DNA of 64,000 nucleotides from Terriglobales bacterium (GTDB lineage Bacteria; Acidobacteriota; Terriglobia; Terriglobales; Acidobacteriaceae): contig JAICSO010000003.1 of NCBI GenBank assembly GCA_025936825.1, forward strand, positions 186,001 to 250,000, written 5' to 3'. Below, one piece after another: positions 25,181 through 34,237 of the stretch; the stretch's first letter is position 1; every line of letters starts with the position of its first letter. Below the pieces are notes generated by a model. That model was not told the origin of the DNA and searched no databases. It saw only the letters and a program-made list of their open reading frames with translations. A program made the position numbers and the translations under genes.

Positions 25181-27424
25181 TGAAAACCGCCTTTGCCTTT
25201 GCAGTTCTCCTTGTGTTGGGCGCTCATCTCGCGGCTGCTCAGGAGAAGAGTCTGCTTCCACAGCCGAGTCCCGGCAATGTGACGCTCACGCTCGACGAGT
25301 TCAATCGTCTCAATGAACTTGCAAACAAGCCGCCGAAGAAAGCCGACGCGCCACCGCTCCCATATTCTCTGAAGAATGCGGAGTTGAAACTGACCGCGGG
25401 CGCCAATTCGATCTCAGGAACCATGCAGGTTCGCGGAGAGGTTCTCAAAAAGGGAGTGGTCGCAGGTTCCATTGACGCGAGGTCTTACCATCTTCAACGC
25501 TCGCCAGGAGGGCAAGGACCTTCCGCTCCAGCTCGATGGCGGGGTTGAGAATGCTGTGTTGTCGGGTCCGGCGGAATTCTCGCTGCTGATAGACATCGGC
25601 GAACCGCTCAGCCTTGAAGCGGGACGCGCGTCCGTGACCGTCCCCGCTCCTTCCGCGGGCAGTGTGACTCTGTCCCTGGTTGTGCCGGGGGAGTATACCG
25701 CTGTGAAGCTCAGTCGTGGCCTGATTACGGGTCGCACCTCCGAAAACGGCCACACGACTGTCCTGGCGACTCTCGTTCCGGGACAGAACGTGAATATTCA
25801 GTGGACGACCAGGGACTCTGCCACCGCAACTCCCGCCGCCGCGAAGGAGGTTCGATTCCTCGCGGATGTAAAAACCCTGATCTCGGTTACGGAAGCGCAG
25901 TTGAATGCCGCCGTTCTGGCCGATGTCAACGTCGTGCAAGGCGAGCCGTCGCAGTTCGACGTCGAGATCCCCGCAGGCTACGAAGTCATCGGAGTCACAG
26001 GCGCCGCGCTGGATTCCACCGAACAGAAATCGTCTGTCCTTACGCTCAAGCTGGGTGCCACAAACCAGAAGGCGTATGAGTTCCTGATCTCAATGGAGCG
26101 CTCGCTCACCGAAACCAAAGCCGATGCTCCAATTATTCAATTCAAGGGCGCACAGCGGGAAACCGGCGAGGTGCTGGTCGAGGGAACCGGCAGCACAGAG
26201 ATCACCGCGAAAGAGGGCGGAAGCATGAAGCGCATGGACGTCAAGGAGACGAACCCAAGCCTGCGTTCGTTGGCCCAATTTCCCGCGCAAGCCGCTTTCC
26301 GTTACCATCGCCAGCCAAATAAAGGCCCGGCGCTGGCATTGGAATGGGTGCGCTTCCCTGATAGCACCGTGCTCGCCGCGGTTGCCGAGAATGCAGAAGT
26401 GACTACGCTGGTCACGACAGAAGGGAAGTCTTTAACGGAAGTGAAGTTGACGATCAAAAATCAGGCGCAACCGTTTCTGAAAGTAGCGCTGCCTCCGGGG
26501 GCAAGTATTCTCTCCGCCGACGTCGCAGGCGAAAAAGTAAAACCCGTCGAAGCTCCGGACGGCAACCGGGTTCCGCTCCTCAAAACAGGTTTCCGGCCCA
26601 CGGAAGCTTATACCGTATCGTTTGTGTTTATGCACTCCGGCGCGCCATTTGCGAAGAAAGGCGGATCGGATCTGTCGCTGCCGGGAATGGATATTCCCAT
26701 CAATCTGCTGCAGTGGGAGGTCTTCCTTCCGGAGCAATATAAGGTGAAAGATTTCAGCGGTGATGTAATGCCGGCAGACCGAGTACCGCAGGCGTTCGTT
26801 GAAAGCGCCGGCATGGACACATACACCGTAATGCAACCCGGAGTTGTCGGAGGATTTATCTCAAGCACTCCAGCCGCGGCACCCACCAATTACACAGTCG
26901 AGCCTCTGCTCCAGGGACAGTTGGGCGGACTTGTGCTTGATCCCAGCGGCGCGGTAATTCCCAACGCGCACGTGTCGGTTACATCCGCAGAAACCGGTTA
27001 CCGAATGGACGCGACCACGAATAATCAGGGCTTCTGGCGGGTGTGGAATGTGCCCGCGGGGCGCGTGGATATAAAGGTCGAGTCGCAAGGATTCCAGGTC
27101 TACCAGGCGCGGGGATACTATTACGATGCGCAACGCCCGCAGGCATTCAACTCCAGACTGCAGGTAGGAGCTGCGACGGAAACGGTGGAAGTCACAGCTG
27201 GCCCTACAAGCGTCGATATCGGCCGAATGGAACGCGAAAACAAGAAGCAGCAGCAAGCCGCGCAAATGGCACCATCAGCCAATGTCGTTAACCTACAGAG
27301 GCGGGTTGCCGGCGTTCTTCCTGTCAGCATCGATGTGCCACATACGGGAACGGCATTTCACTTCGTGCGGCCGTTAGTGGTCAACGAGGAAACCAAAGTG
27401 ACGTTTACGTACAAGAGCAAGTGA
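25180..27424 (+). pseudogene. secreted paralog with C-terminal carboxypeptidase-regulatory-like domain, frameshifted
   Basis: Starts at ATG 25180 with a strong GGAGG site and a signal peptide (FAFAVLLVLGAHLAAAQ). The first frame runs to 25548 but loses family sense after VLKKG (about 25455). The continuing frame, open to 27424, resumes with WSQVPLTRGLTIFNARQEG, which matches the GWVRVPIP position of the upstream paralog. The join needs a +1 shift in CTC AAA AAG GGA G TGG (25444-25459), so one extra base in the A5/G3 run explains it. The intact product would be near 747 residues. The C-terminal third carries a carboxypeptidase-regulatory-like domain (GGLVLDPSGAVIPNAHVSV, GFWRVWNVPAGRVDIKV). 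It is either a real mutation, a sequencing error or, less likely, programmed frameshifting. Confidence 0.85.
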
Positions 27425-27542
27425 CCGTCTCACTCATCCGACGGAGTTGTGTGCCATTCTCGGGGAAGGTGCGCTTCCGGAGTCAGCGAGTAGAGTTATC
27501 GGTCGCTAACGATTCGCGTGGCAGCCCTGTTAACATTGCCAA

Positions 27543-27653
27543 ATGTTCAATTTTGGCAGGCCGAAAACAGCTGGTGACTGGATCGTCCATATAGCGGGTG
27601 CGATCGTTGCAATACTCCTCATCTGGTGGATGCTTCGAATGTACGTCTTGTGA
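27543..27653 (+). CDS. 36-residue membrane peptide
   Basis: A short frame, ATG 27543 to TGA 27653, encoding a basic N-terminus (FNFGRPKTAGDW) followed by one hydrophobic span (IAGAIVAILLIWWMLRMYVL). The composition is that of a genuine single-pass small protein, not of random coding. No clear Shine-Dalgarno is present, so the call is moderate. It lies between the frameshifted secreted gene and a convergent gene. Confidence 0.45.
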   Translation: MFNFGRPKTAGDWIVHIAGAIVAILLIWWMLRMYVL

Positions 27654-27673
27654 ATCCCGCGAAAGAGGCCCGG

Positions 27674-28774
27674 CTATCGTTGGTCGTTGATGCTTCTCGG
27701 AACGTGTGAAGTGATCCCCTTCAGCAGGAATTCACGGATCAGATTTGCCACTGCATCCGCGCCTAAACCCGCCAAACCATTCAATAGGACTAGCGAGCCT
27801 CCACGATCAGCCGAGGGATAGTACAAATTGGAGACGGCTGCTGCCGTGAAGTTGCCGAGTACCCGCGAATAATTGGGTTTCCATCGTCCATCGTCCCCTC
27901 TGGCGATGACGGCGGCAGAAATGGCATACAGAGCCCGTGATCGGATACTCCCCGTCCCCTTATAGAAATATCGTGGGTCCTGATGAAAGATCGAAGGGTA
28001 AACTGCTCTGCCTAGCAGGGTGCCAGAGACGTGATTCGCCAGGGCAGCGCCATAGCGCTTTCCGTATCCCTCGAATCCGCTGCCGTATGCGGGGAACACG
28101 TTCTTGTACTGTTCCGCACCCGCAACACCAGCCACGCTTAACAACGAGACCGGATCAATGATGGAACGAATGCTGAGCTGAAATTTCTGTTTTGCCTGCA
28201 TCGGCGACGCGTTCCAGTCATAGCTGCTGTAGAAATTGGGAATCACCCCTGCGATGCGCTGTTGGACGGCGATCTGCACTTGTTCTTCAGATACCTGCTC
28301 TTTGTCTCTCACAGTCACAGTCGTGGCCAGGGAGGAAACTGAGAGGGTTATTGCCGGAACAATGCGGAACTCGCCTGCACGCAATGCAATCGCCGGCGAA
28401 GTGCAGGAACTCATTCCTGGTGCGCTCACCGTCAGCGTATAGGTATTCGCAGGCAAGCCAGGAAACGAGAACTGTCCGTCGCTGCCCGATTGCGCGGTCT
28501 GGGTAGCGAAGCCCGATGAAGCTGACAATGTAATCTGCGCGGCCTGCAGCACGTCGCCATTCTTGTCAAGGACTGTCCCTTCGATGGTTCCAGCGGCTTG
28601 CGGCTGCGATGCGGCCGTACCTGGCGAAGGAACATCCTGTGCTCGCTGTGGAGCATTGGGTAAAGTGGTGTTCTGGGCAGCAACGAACGTTGCCCGCAGG
28701 GCGCTGCCAAGAATCAAGCAGATGAGAATTAGTCTAAATCTGATGCAACCTATGGCTTCCCCCAGTGAACCCAC
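27674..28774 (-). CDS. secreted carboxypeptidase-regulatory-like domain protein
   Basis: 366 residues from GTG 28774; no better start is visible. The signal sequence is FRLILICLILGSALRATFVAAQ. Residues about 62-150 form a carboxypeptidase-regulatory-like domain (GTIEGTVLDKNGDVLQAAQITL, GQFSFPGLPANTYTLTVS). The C-terminal half (FEGYGKRYGAALANHVSG, PSIFHQDPRYFYKGTGS, FTAAAVSNLYYPSADRGG) is a pattern I associate with a recurring acidobacterial secreted family of unknown role, perhaps outer-membrane. It lies downstream of shc on the opposite side of a short gap. Confidence 0.78.
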   Translation of the reverse strand: MGSLGEAIGCIRFRLILICLILGSALRATFVAAQNTTLPNAPQRAQDVPSPGTAASQPQAAGTIEGTVLDKNGDVLQAAQITLSASSGFATQTAQSGSDGQFSFPGLPANTYTLTVSAPGMSSCTSPAIALRAGEFRIVPAITLSVSSLATTVTVRDKEQVSEEQVQIAVQQRIAGVIPNFYSSYDWNASPMQAKQKFQLSIRSIIDPVSLLSVAGVAGAEQYKNVFPAYGSGFEGYGKRYGAALANHVSGTLLGRAVYPSIFHQDPRYFYKGTGSIRSRALYAISAAVIARGDDGRWKPNYSRVLGNFTAAAVSNLYYPSADRGGSLVLLNGLAGLGADAVANLIREFLLKGITSHVPRSINDQR

Positions 28775-28924
28775 GCAAAGACTTGGTGGTGCTCTTTACT
28801 TGGATGCAGTGATGCCCGTTTATGTGGAGAAGTGTCTGTCCAAGGCACAGGAAGAGTTGCAGAAGCGGATATGAAAATTTCTTTTCCGGGGCAACGCAGG
28901 CTCAGATCTCATAGACCGCGGAAG

Positions 28925-30889
28925 CTAGTTCTTCTCTCCAACCACCTTCTTGTACGTGGTGAGCGCGATCAGTGGGAAGTAGTCGCGGTACAGGTGGTAC
29001 ATCAGGTAGAACACACGCGGGAAGCCCGTTCCGGTGTAGTAAGGCTCGTCCCAGGAGCCGTCCGCTCGCTGAGTCTTGAGTAGGTAAGCGACGCCCTTGG
29101 CGACGGACTCGCTGCGCGTATCGTTAGCTGCGAGCAGTCCCATGACAGCCCAGGCCGTCTGCGATGGCGTGCTCGGACCCACACCTTTTGTGTTCGGATC
29201 GTCGTAGGAGTCACAGGTTTCGCCCCATCCGCCGTCGGGATTCTGAACCATGCGTAGCCACTCCGCGGCCTGCTGGACGTAAGGCTCATGGTGATCAACG
29301 CCGATGGCTTCCAGTCCGCGCAGCACGAGCATGGTGCCGTAGATGTAGTTCACGCCCCAGCGCCCGAACCACGAACCGTCAGCTTCCTGCTCCTTGCGGA
29401 TGAACTTGATCGCTTTCTTCACCGCGGGATGGTTCTTGTCGTAACCGTAGGTGGCCAGCATTTCGAGAATGCGTCCGGTAATGTCTACCGTGGGCGGATC
29501 GAGCATGGCGTTGTGGTCGGCGAAAGGAATGTGCTGGAACACCATGCGGTTGTTGTTCTTGTCGAAGGATGCCCAACCGCCGTTCTTGCACTGCATGCTG
29601 AAAATCCAATCGATTGCACGCTGAACTGATTCGCGCTGATAGCGACCATTGGGATGCTCGACCTTGGAAAGGCCGAGTGCGACCATTGCGGAATCGTCGA
29701 CGTCGGGGTAGAACTCGTTGTTAAATTCGAAATACCAGCCGCCCGGCTTGCCTTTCTTGTTCTTGACCGCCCAGTCGCCGTAGGTGCGAACCTGCTTCTG
29801 CAGCGTCCAATCCGCGGCCTTCACCATGCGGGGATCGGTGGGCGGCACGCCCGCCTCGCCAAGGGCGAATAGCGCATAGGCCGTGTCCCAAACCGGCGAG
29901 ACGCAAGGCTGCATGCGGAAAGTCTCACCTTCCTCGATGCCAAGCTTTTCAAATTCGTCGAGCGCGCGAATGACTTGTGGGTCGTCAAGCGAGTAGCCGA
30001 GGCAGCGCGTCGCGAGAATCGAATTGACGATCGAGGGATAAATCGCACCGAGGCCATCGGACATCTCGAAGCGCTCCAGCATCCACTTTTCCGCTTTCTT
30101 CAACGCAATCGAGCGCAGCGGGCGAATGTGGACAGCCTCGAACCAGTGCACAAGGCGATCAATGACCAGGAAGAAGTTGCGCCAGGAGACTAGCTTTTTG
30201 CTCCACTCGAGATGCATGCGCGAGCTGTGGCGACCACCGACGAACAGTTCATCGATGTGCATCTCTTCGGGAATCTTCTTGAATGGTTTTTTCGCGTAGA
30301 GAATCGACAGCGGAACCAGAATGGCGCGCGACCACGACGAAATTTCGTAGATGTTGAACCAGAACCAGTTGGGGAAGAGCACGATCTCCGGCGGGATAGC
30401 GGGAACCGCGTCATAGTCATACTGTCCCAGGAAGCAGAGATAAATCTTGGTGAAAGTATTGACCTTGGTGACGCCGCCCATCTCCAGGATCTTCTTCCGT
30501 GCGCGTGCGAGGGCGGGGTGATCCGGTTTATACCCGGCGAGCTTTAGGCCGAAGTAGGCCTTTACCGAGGCGCTGATATTCGACGGACCGCCGTTGTAGA
30601 TGGGCCAGCCACCATCCTGGTTCTGGTGCTGGAGGATATAGTTGGCAGCCTTTTGGAATCGATCCTGGTTTCCGGTGCCCAGCACCGTGTGCATCAGGAT
30701 GTAATCGGACTCGAGAGTGGTGTCTGCTTCCAGTTCGCCGCACCAATAGCCTTCTTCCCGCTGGTGGGAGAACAGCCATTTGCGCGCGGCATCGATCGCG
30801 GCGGCTGCGCGACCGGAAAGATCGTCGATTTTTCCGAAACGGAGTTCTGGCGCGTTAGACGTGCGGGAGACTGATGGATATTCGTCCAT
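28925..30889 (-). CDS. shc: squalene-hopene cyclase
   Basis: 654 residues, full length for the family. The catalytic acid motif DVDD (about residues 394-397, in FYPDVDDSAMV) is intact. Several QW repeats are visible: QHQNQDGGWPIYNGG, SMQCKNGGWASFDKN, EADGSWFGRWGVNYIYG, QNPDGGWGETCDSY and QRADGSWDEPYYTG. It cyclises squalene to hopene/hopanol at the inner membrane, giving sterol-like lipids. Start ATG 30889 has a weak ribosome site. ispH lies 76 bases upstream on the same strand, so isoprenoid precursor supply and hopanoid formation may share a transcript. Confidence 0.96.
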   Translation of the reverse strand: MDEYPSVSRTSNAPELRFGKIDDLSGRAAAAIDAARKWLFSHQREEGYWCGELEADTTLESDYILMHTVLGTGNQDRFQKAANYILQHQNQDGGWPIYNGGPSNISASVKAYFGLKLAGYKPDHPALARARKKILEMGGVTKVNTFTKIYLCFLGQYDYDAVPAIPPEIVLFPNWFWFNIYEISSWSRAILVPLSILYAKKPFKKIPEEMHIDELFVGGRHSSRMHLEWSKKLVSWRNFFLVIDRLVHWFEAVHIRPLRSIALKKAEKWMLERFEMSDGLGAIYPSIVNSILATRCLGYSLDDPQVIRALDEFEKLGIEEGETFRMQPCVSPVWDTAYALFALGEAGVPPTDPRMVKAADWTLQKQVRTYGDWAVKNKKGKPGGWYFEFNNEFYPDVDDSAMVALGLSKVEHPNGRYQRESVQRAIDWIFSMQCKNGGWASFDKNNNRMVFQHIPFADHNAMLDPPTVDITGRILEMLATYGYDKNHPAVKKAIKFIRKEQEADGSWFGRWGVNYIYGTMLVLRGLEAIGVDHHEPYVQQAAEWLRMVQNPDGGWGETCDSYDDPNTKGVGPSTPSQTAWAVMGLLAANDTRSESVAKGVAYLLKTQRADGSWDEPYYTGTGFPRVFYLMYHLYRDYFPLIALTTYKKVVGEKN

Positions 30890-30936
30890 ACTTCAAACGT
30901 TCTTACAGGCCCTCGATTGAAGCTGTGAACCGTAGG

Positions 30937-30954
30937 ACAGCCGAGGGCGGCTGT
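30937..30954. repeat. ACAGCCG-AGGG-CGGCTGT palindrome
   Basis: Perfect 7-base inverted repeat with a 4-base loop in the 76-base spacer between ispH and shc. The wording resembles short palindromes common in acidobacterial intergenic DNA (recall, not checked). Confidence 0.65.
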
Positions 30955-30965
30955 ACCTGCACAAA

Positions 30966-31946
30966 CTAGTCCGCTGACACGCCGGTTGGGGCAGGTGCTG
31001 CGGCAATGGCTTCTACGATCTCGGGAGGGAGGCCGAAGCGCACGTTCTCCGGCATGACCTCCACTTCGCGCAAGTTGTTGTAACCTTTCTCGCGAAGGAA
31101 TTCGACTACTTCTTCCACCAGGCACTCGGGAGCTGACGCGCCAGCCGTCAGCGCGATTGTGTTCACGCCTTCCAGCCACTGTGGCTCAATATCCCTGCAA
31201 CTGTCGATCAGGTGCGAAGCGCGACCGAGATTACGCGCAACCTCGACCAGACGGTTGGAATTCGAGCTGTTCTCGGAGCCGACAACCAGAAGCAGCTCGG
31301 CGTCAGAAGCGACATGCTTCACAGCAACCTGGCGATTCTCCGTGGCATAGCAGATGTCCTGCGCATGCGGTCCCTTGATGTTAGGGAACTTGCGCTGTAG
31401 GGCTTCAATAATGTCCTTGGCTTCGTCGAGGCTCAACGTAGTTTGGGTTAGGTACGCGACCCGGTTGGGATCCGGCACCGAAAGCGCTTCGACCTGTGCA
31501 GGCGAGCCCACAACCTGCGTCACCGCAGGAGCTTCGCCGAGCGTGCCGATGATTTCATCGTGATCGCGATGGCCAATCAGTATGAGCGAGTAGCCTTCCT
31601 TGGCGAACTTGACCGCCTCAACGTGGACCTTGGTGACCAGCGGGCACGTAGCATCGATGACGCGCAGGCGGCGTTCCTTGCTGGCCGTACGCACTTCCGG
31701 AGATACGCCGTGGGCGCTGTAAATCACGCGCTCGCCTTCCGGGACCTCGTCTACAGAATCAACGAAAATCGCGCCCTTGCCCTGGAGTTCCTCGACTACA
31801 AAGCTGTTATGGACGATCTCTTTGCGTACGTAGATCGGAGGCCCAAACGCCTCAAGGGCAATGCGGACAATGTCTATCGCTCGCACCACGCCGGCGCAAA
31901 AGCCACGCGGCTTGAGCAAAAGAAGGCTTTTTTGACTTTCAGACAC
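30966..31946 (-). CDS. ispH: 4-hydroxy-3-methylbut-2-enyl diphosphate reductase
   Basis: 326 residues from GTG 31946 with GGGAG upstream. The three iron-sulfur cysteines are present: Cys17 in PRGFCAGV, Cys101 in DATCPLVTKVH and Cys199 in DICYATENRQ. Other family blocks are YSAHGVSPEVR, GHRDHDEIIGT and VGSENSSNSNRLVEVA. It performs the last step of the MEP pathway, making IPP and DMAPP. It is upstream of shc, linking precursor supply to hopanoids. Confidence 0.96.
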   Translation of the reverse strand: MSESQKSLLLLKPRGFCAGVVRAIDIVRIALEAFGPPIYVRKEIVHNSFVVEELQGKGAIFVDSVDEVPEGERVIYSAHGVSPEVRTASKERRLRVIDATCPLVTKVHVEAVKFAKEGYSLILIGHRDHDEIIGTLGEAPAVTQVVGSPAQVEALSVPDPNRVAYLTQTTLSLDEAKDIIEALQRKFPNIKGPHAQDICYATENRQVAVKHVASDAELLLVVGSENSSNSNRLVEVARNLGRASHLIDSCRDIEPQWLEGVNTIALTAGASAPECLVEEVVEFLREKGYNNLREVEVMPENVRFGLPPEIVEAIAAAPAPTGVSAD

Positions 31947-31998
31947 GTATTCTCCCGATGACTAGAAGATACACTTTACCCACTTTAAGGTTGCTAAA

Positions 31999-32027
31999 AG
32001 CCTATCGAAAAGACGGGCTGGGGTCAA
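31999..32027 (-). promoter_or_regulatory. possible promoter of ispH-shc
   Basis: On the minus strand TTGACC (32027-32022), a 17-base spacer and TAGGCT (32004-31999), about 55 bases before the ispH start. The -10 box is weak. Confidence 0.4.
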
Positions 32028-32112
32028 TGTAAGCCCATGTTCTGCATGGAATTAGCAGCGGAAAGGGAAAAGAGAGGGGTGAATGGGAAGGGTTCAGTTT
32101 GGCGGCGCAGAG

Positions 32113-32844
32113 CTACTGTTCAGGGCTCCTCTCGATCCACCGCTCCAGCCGCAGCCCATCCTCCTGAAGCAGGAAGGTTCCAGCCCCGAAGCATTCACCG
32201 AAAATCCGGTGCGATGCGGGATCGCGGGCGGCTCGGCTGATCCATTGCGGGCCGACTTTGTACTGCGCTGCGGTGAACCAGCGCTGCGGCAGAACTTCCA
32301 CCAATCCGGCATGAAAGTAGAACACGAAGAGCGCCATGGCGGGATCGTCGGCGCTCTTGGCCGCGTAGGTGGTAGGCACAATCAGTTCCTCGACATCTCG
32401 CAGCTGCGCAGGCACCTCGATGCTGTGGGTTCCGGGCGAGAGTTGAAGCGGAACTTCAAAGTCAGCGGTGGGCTCGGTGGCGGAGTAAATCCGGTCCGCT
32501 GATTGCTTGAACCAGCCGGCAATCTCGGCGAGATCGAAGCTCTTCAGATTCTTCATGTCAAAACATGTGAAGCGAAGATTTCTGCCCTCAGGGCACCAGA
32601 CGCCAAGGCGAGCCGGTCCGGCCAGGAACGGTCGGCAATAGGTATTCAGAGCAAGGCATGCGAAGCTCGTTTGGTCTCTCGCAGCAAGAGAGACGACGTA
32701 TGCTAGTGCTCCTTGGTCGCCGTGATGCTTCCAGGTTAGTTTCTGGCCGGAAGCGGTCTCGGGGAAGGTCTTCCAGTACCACGGAGCCGGGCCCACGGTG
32801 CGCGCAAGTTGCTCCTTCAGGGCAGCGGTATCAATGCCGTCCAT
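32113..32844 (-). CDS. hypothetical protein next to B12-binding protein
   Basis: 243 residues, ATG 32844 immediately after the stop of the B12-binding gene (no gap), so the two are co-expressed. There is no signal peptide or membrane span. It contains several Trp and Cys residues (PWYWKTFPE, LGVWCPEGRNLRFTCFDM) and a C-terminal stretch LFVFYFHAGLVEVLPQRWFTA. I do not recognise the family. Confidence 0.7.
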   Translation of the reverse strand: MDGIDTAALKEQLARTVGPAPWYWKTFPETASGQKLTWKHHGDQGALAYVVSLAARDQTSFACLALNTYCRPFLAGPARLGVWCPEGRNLRFTCFDMKNLKSFDLAEIAGWFKQSADRIYSATEPTADFEVPLQLSPGTHSIEVPAQLRDVEELIVPTTYAAKSADDPAMALFVFYFHAGLVEVLPQRWFTAAQYKVGPQWISRAARDPASHRIFGECFGAGTFLLQEDGLRLERWIERSPEQ

Positions 32845-33261
32845 CTATGTGGTCACGCCTTGCGACGGAACATGTTCCCGGATGAAGCGGACGATCTCGT
32901 CCATCGAGGTTCCCGGTTGGAAGATCCCAGCCACACCCGCCTGCTTAAGGTTGGGGATGTCCTGGTCGGGAATGATTCCGCCCACAATAACCAGAACGTC
33001 GTCCATCTTGTTCTGTCGAAGCATGTCCATGACACGGGGAACGATGGCATTGTGAGCGCCGGAGAGAATGGAGAGCCCGATGACTTGCACATCTTCCTGC
33101 AGGGCGGCGCTGACGATCATTTCTGGCGTCTGGCGCAGGCCGGTGTAGATGACCTCCATGCCGGCATCGCGCAGCGCGCGGGCGATGACCTTTGCGCCGC
33201 GGTCATGACCGTCGAGTCCAGGCTTGGCGACCAGGACGCGAATTTTGGCGGAGGAAGTCAC
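32845..33261 (-). CDS. stand-alone B12-binding (methylmalonyl-CoA mutase C-terminal type) protein
   Basis: 138 residues from GTG 33261; the frame stays open further upstream but that part lacks family character, and TTG 33270 is an alternative. The cobalamin-binding signature is intact: [22 protein letters not shown] (DxHxxG), then [18 protein letters not shown] and [29 protein letters not shown]. It matches the small B12-binding subunit of acyl-CoA mutases that keep the catalytic subunit on another chain. No large subunit or MeaB chaperone is nearby, so the partner must be elsewhere. Confidence 0.88.
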   Translation of the reverse strand: MTSSAKIRVLVAKPGLDGHDRGAKVIARALRDAGMEVIYTGLRQTPEMIVSAALQEDVQVIGLSILSGAHNAIVPRVMDMLRQNKMDDVLVIVGGIIPDQDIPNLKQAGVAGIFQPGTSMDEIVRFIREHVPSQGVTT

Positions 33262-33307
33262 GACCGACAAGGATAGGCTGGGTAGTGCTTGAAACGCAAA
33301 CGGCCTT

Positions 33308-33955
33308 TTAGATGGCCTGAGTGTCCAAACTTCTCCACAAATACCAGCAGGCGACACTTCGATAGGGTTCCCAGCATTTAGCGATCTTTTCCATTTGAAC
33401 GGGAGAGGGCAGCTTGATCTTGCGCTTCCGCTGCTTAGCGGCACCATTGCTTTTCGCGCGGCTCTTGTCGAGGTAGTGCTTGAACATTGCCATCCGAACC
33501 CCAAAGTCACCCGTCGGCAAAACATTGGCGCGCTGCAGCGAGAACATCAGAAACATGTGCGCAGTCCACACACCGACGCCTTTGACTTGGGTGAGGTGCG
33601 CGATGACTTCATCGTCTGTCATGTCCGGCACGCGCAGGAAGTCGAGTTCGCCGCGCCCGGCTCGCTCTGCCATGTCGAGCAGGTAAGATGACTTCTGCTT
33701 TGACAGCCCAACGGCACGCATCTGCTCGGGCGTGAGTTTCGAAACACCGTCAGGCGTGAGCGGATCACCGGCCAGCGCCGTGAACCGATTAAAAATCGTC
33801 AAGGCAGCTTTGCCATTGAGCTGTTGATACACAATCGCCCGGGCGAGACTATGAAACGTAGGCTCGCGATAGGTCATGCGATACGGTCCGACACGCTCGA
33901 TAATGGCTCGCATGACGGGGTCGGACTTTTTGAGATGATTGAGCGCTTTCCTCAT
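33308..33955 (-). CDS. DNA-3-methyladenine glycosylase (AlkA-like, HhH-GPD)
   Basis: 215 residues. The helix-hairpin-helix and catalytic region read [18 protein letters not shown] and LPTGDFGVR, where the Asp is the expected catalytic residue of the HhH-GPD superfamily. The N-terminal half ([22 protein letters not shown]) matches AlkA-type glycosylases. It should excise alkylated bases in base-excision repair. The basic tail [15 protein letters not shown] is unusual. Starts at ATG 33955 upstream of the B12-binding gene on the same strand. Confidence 0.9.
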   Translation of the reverse strand: MRKALNHLKKSDPVMRAIIERVGPYRMTYREPTFHSLARAIVYQQLNGKAALTIFNRFTALAGDPLTPDGVSKLTPEQMRAVGLSKQKSSYLLDMAERAGRGELDFLRVPDMTDDEVIAHLTQVKGVGVWTAHMFLMFSLQRANVLPTGDFGVRMAMFKHYLDKSRAKSNGAAKQRKRKIKLPSPVQMEKIAKCWEPYRSVACWYLWRSLDTQAI

Positions 33956-34030
33956 TAAGTCTCTGGCAATTCAAGGTCAGTTCGCGCGCAAATCGCTGTT
34001 CGAACCGTCACTCTGGGAAACAGCAAATCC

Positions 34031-34185
34031 GGGAAGGGCACGACTTCAGTCGTGCCGCAAGGCGGTCCTAAAGTCACTATTCCGAGCGGAGCAAAATGAC
34101 TCGCATGGCGAACCATTTTGCTCCGCTTGGAATAAGAAACTCAAAGAGGGGACGTTCACGGCACGAGTAAACTCGTGCCCTTCCC
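34031..34185. repeat. 155-base nested palindrome (three-part REP-like element)
   Basis: The outer arms GGGAAGGGCACGA (34031-34043) and TCGTGCCCTTCCC (34173-34185) are exact inverted copies. Each arm is itself a hairpin: GGCACGAC/GTCGTGCC (34037-34056) and GGCACGAGT/ACTCGTGCC (34160-34179). Inside is a third pair of 20 bases, ATTCCGAGCGGAGCAAAATG (34079-34098) and CATTTTGCTCCGCTTGGAAT (34114-34133), with one mismatch. No coding frame is supported. Confidence 0.85.
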
Positions 34186-34237
34186 ACTTGAGATTCTAAC
34201 AGTGTGAGATGTTTCGACACTCCATGGGGATTTGAAA

